Shown: piece after piece, positions 52,224 to 53,957 of the stretch
Layout of the letters: each line of letters begins with the position of its first letter
How positions within the stretch are numbered: the first letter of the stretch is position 1
Assembly: GCA_019114005.1 (NCBI GenBank)
Contig: DXGH01000008.1
Coordinates: forward strand, 1 to 53,957
Origin: Candidatus Acetatifactor stercoripullorum
GTDB taxonomy: Bacteria > Bacillota > Clostridia > Lachnospirales > Lachnospiraceae
DNA length: 53,957 nucleotides
Direction of reading: 5' to 3'
Translations under genes and position numbers: made by a program
Notes under the pieces: generated by a model
Told to the model about the DNA's origin: nothing
The model's database searches: none
Seen by the model: only the letters and a program-made list of their open reading frames with translations

Positions 52224-52769
52224 ATGTTATTAGCAGAGCAAAGACATACCTCAAATGACAAAGAAATCATACTTCGCAGCGCAAGACTGGATGAAGCACA
52301 GATGCTGATTGATCATTTGAAAACCGTAGCAGGTGAGACAAGATTTCTATTGTGTGAGCCGGACGAAATACAATATACGCAATCACAAGAGGAACAGTTT
52401 ATCAGGTCGCATAATGAGGCGAAAGATGCGATGCTGATATTGGCATTTGTAGATGGGGAATATGCGGGAAACTGTTCGTTTCAAGGTAAAGCTGGAAGCA
52501 GAAGAACAGGTCACCGGGCTGGAATCGGAATAGCGCTTTATCAAAAATATACAGGTTTCGGTTTGGGGCGGATTATGCTTACTGTACTTTTGCGGGAAAT
52601 CAAGAATATTGGGTTTTCACAAGCTGAATTGACAGTAGTAAGCGACAATAAGAGAGCTTGTCATTTATATCAAAGCTTGGGATTTACGGAATGTGGACGA
52701 ATTCCGAATGCTAACAGATACGATGATGGAACCTGTTCGGATGATATTTTGATGGTTTTGCAATTCTAG
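52224..52769 (+). CDS. GNAT-family N-acetyltransferase
   Basis: A 181-residue acetyltransferase. The N-terminal strand (EIILRSARLDEAQMLIDHL), the acetyl-CoA region (IGIALYQKYTGFGLGRIMLTVLL, an RxxGxG-like GFGLGR loop) and the C-terminal AELTVVSDNKRACHLYQSLGFTECGR are typical of the GNAT/RimJ-like group. The acceptor is unknown. AAAGGAGG precedes ATG 52224. Codon use is AT-rich, unlike the core genes, which suggests transfer. Confidence 0.88.
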   Translation: MLLAEQRHTSNDKEIILRSARLDEAQMLIDHLKTVAGETRFLLCEPDEIQYTQSQEEQFIRSHNEAKDAMLILAFVDGEYAGNCSFQGKAGSRRTGHRAGIGIALYQKYTGFGLGRIMLTVLLREIKNIGFSQAELTVVSDNKRACHLYQSLGFTECGRIPNANRYDDGTCSDDILMVLQF

Positions 52770-52778
52770 GAAGAAAAT

Positions 52779-53219
52779 ATGATTAGAGAAGCAAATAAAA
52801 ATGATTTAGATGAAATATTACAGCTTTACCTGTATCTTCATGAGAGCAGTATACCAGAGGATTCAGAGCAGTTAAGAAACACATGGGACAATATTATTAA
52901 TGACGCAAATCATCATCTGATTGTTTGTGAGGAGGATGGTAAGATTGTGGCATCCTGCGTGTGCGTGGTCATACCAAATCTCACGAGAAATGTTCGTCCA
53001 TATGCGTTTGTTGAAAATGTGGTAACACATGGAGAGTATCGAAAGAAAGGTTATGCTACTGATTGCTTGAAATTTGCAAAGAAAATTGCAGAAGAGAATC
53101 ATTGCTATAAGATGATGCTGCTTACGGGGTCAAAGGAAGAAAGTACATTGAACTTTTATAGAAATGCTGGTTATAACAGCACGGATAAGACTGCGTTTAT
53201 TCAGTGGATTGATATGTAA
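52779..53219 (+). CDS. GNAT-family N-acetyltransferase
   Basis: A 146-residue acetyltransferase, unlike the one before. IREANKNDLDEILQLYLYL at the start, FVENVVTHGEYRKKGYATDCLKFAKKIA as the acetyl-CoA site, and MLLTGSKEESTLNFYRNAGY near the end are standard GNAT segments. It starts nine bases after the first GNAT gene and is also AT-rich, so the two probably share a transcript. Confidence 0.88.
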   Translation: MIREANKNDLDEILQLYLYLHESSIPEDSEQLRNTWDNIINDANHHLIVCEEDGKIVASCVCVVIPNLTRNVRPYAFVENVVTHGEYRKKGYATDCLKFAKKIAEENHCYKMMLLTGSKEESTLNFYRNAGYNSTDKTAFIQWIDM

Positions 53220-53232
53220 AATATGGAGAAAG

Positions 53233-53295
53233 ATGATAATATATGAATTAGCAAAACTAGAAGATTTGCAGGCTATATATGATGTAGTGCAGTGA
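53233..53295 (+). pseudogene. GNAT start fragment
   Basis: ATG 53233 opens a 20-codon frame reading MIIYELAKLEDLQAIYDVVQ, which looks like the beginning of another GNAT protein and stops at 53293-53295. The rest is missing and methyltransferase sequence follows directly. Confidence 0.7.
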
Positions 53296-53540
53296 CTGCA
53301 AATTATCTGGCAGAGCATAATGATGTAACAGCCATTGAACCGGACGAAGATAGCGTAAAGGGAAGATGGGCAGATAATCATTATACACAAATTATTGGAA
53401 GTACAGATGAATTGCATAAGTTTGCTGATGAGACTTTTGATATGATTATTTGTCACAATGTTTTGGAGTATGTTGCGGATAGAGCAGATATTGTTAAGGA
53501 ATTTGCAAGAATTTTTAAAAGTGATGGAAGCAACGGTTGA
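53292..53540 (+). pseudogene. SAM-dependent methyltransferase fragment
   Basis: About 82 codons resemble the middle of a class I methyltransferase: TANYLAEHNDVTAIEPD (end of motif I and the acidic motif II), FADETFDMIICHNVLEYVADR (motifs IV-V) and VKEFARIFKSDG. The N-terminal glycine loop and the C-terminal strands are absent. It joins the GNAT fragment near 53290, so both are remnants of a deletion or recombination. Confidence 0.8.
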
Positions 53541-53595
53541 CAAGGGCATACACGATAAATCTACAATAATTGAACTGCCAACCTTATACAAAGTA

Positions 53596-53627
53596 CCGCC
53601 CAAACGAGACTACGGGCGGTATTTTTG
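53596..53627 (+). terminator. Hairpin terminator at the start of the GC-rich region
   Basis: ACCGCCC and GGGCGGT pair around ACGAGACTAC-like sequence, followed by ATTTTT. Confidence 0.7.
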
Positions 53628-53660
53628 TAGCTTGGCAAGAAAGGAGGAACCACCCCACCG

Positions 53661-53691
53661 GGGCCTGATGAAAAGTCAGGCCCCTTTTTTC
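53661..53691 (+). terminator. Strong terminator before the last open frame
   Basis: GGGGCCTGA and TCAGGCCCC pair perfectly around TGAAAAG, followed by TTTTTT. Confidence 0.9.
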
Positions 53692-53718
53692 ATGCCCAAA
53701 ATCAGGAGGTAAACGTGT

Positions 53719-53957
53719 ATGCCAGATGATAAAACCACAAAAGTCCCGGAGACGGCAGCGCCGGACACCGGGCCGGGCAAGCCCCCGGAACAGGCTCCCG
53801 TCAAGGAACCTGTGAAAACCGAACCGCCCACACCGGAACAGAAGCCCCCGGAGCAGGCCGCAGACAAAGCCGCCCCGCCGAAGGATAAGGAGGCTCCCAC
53901 TTCCGAGAAGGCAGGCGCAGAGAAAAGCCCGAATGTCTCCGTCTACAACTTTTCGGA
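53719..53957 (+). CDS. Proline-rich protein, partial (runs off the window)
   Basis: The frame opens at ATG 53719, nine bases after AGGAGG (53704-53709), and has no stop before the window ends. The visible 79 residues are rich in Pro, Lys, Glu and Ala (KPPEQAPVKEPVKTEPP, EQKPPEQAADKAAPP), so probably disordered. The DNA is much more GC-rich than the preceding kilobase. This style of N-terminus occurs in accessory proteins of conjugative elements of Clostridia, but I cannot name the family. Confidence 0.7.
   Translation, partial: MPDDKTTKVPETAAPDTGPGKPPEQAPVKEPVKTEPPTPEQKPPEQAADKAAPPKDKEAPTSEKAGAEKSPNVSVYNFS

Overview
The window looks like a chromosomal segment of a Gram-positive, anaerobic gut-type Clostridia, most likely family Lachnospiraceae. 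The pointers are a roughly 50% GC genome, strong AGGAGG ribosome binding sites, sigma-A promoters, a T-box riboswitch, an anaerobic class III ribonucleotide reductase, the rho-rpmE-DUF1385-prmC-prfA gene order, a class B sortase and a membrane pyrophosphatase. These are inferences from gene content; no search was run.

Positions 1-9.9 kb hold rpsO and pnp, a nitroreductase, an asymmetric heterodimeric ABC exporter, and a four-gene run (cytidylate-kinase-like protein, membrane zinc-ribbon protein, DUF5685 protein, DnaJ-domain protein). From 9.9 to 12.8 kb lies nrdDG behind a near-perfect promoter with a putative NrdR box. From 13 to 18 kb come rho (with a repetitive disordered insert), rpmE, a DUF1385 membrane protein, prmC and prfA. 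The prfA 3' end is partly duplicated downstream. From 18 to 22.6 kb come a lipoprotein, an ArsC/Spx-like protein, a YoaK-type membrane protein, a CarD-type regulator and T-box-controlled thrS.

Positions 22.7-26.6 kb hold a DUF1540 protein and a cell-surface locus: a VPKTG-anchored wall protein, an O-antigen-ligase-like membrane protein and a class B sortase. The wall-protein promoter has a run of 14 T in its spacer, a candidate phase-variation switch. Then come infC (apparently starting at ATT), rpmI and rplT behind an attenuator, a HAD hydrolase, two tRNAs on the minus strand, uxuA, tRNA-Asn, pepD, an AI-2E-family permease, lacZ, a nitrilase-family amidase, tRNA-Pro(AGG), a small minus-strand protein with a possible sporulation promoter, an anchored hypothetical protein and a ROK regulator whose end runs antisense into tRNA-Val.

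Positions 40.5-47.2 kb are the most notable region: a four-gene defence operon of two different m5C methyltransferases, a McrB-like protein with two AAA+ modules (the first degenerate) and a McrC-like nuclease. The layout matches the known LlaJI-type GTP-dependent restriction-modification systems rather than a plain type IV McrBC. A TrmH-family RNA methyltransferase, hppA and a minus-strand CNNM/CBS protein follow.

From about 52 kb the sequence becomes AT-rich, with two GNAT acetyltransferases and a scar joining a GNAT start to a methyltransferase fragment. From about 53.6 kb it turns GC-rich, with two terminators and the start of a proline-rich open frame that leaves the window. This probably marks the edge of a mobile element.
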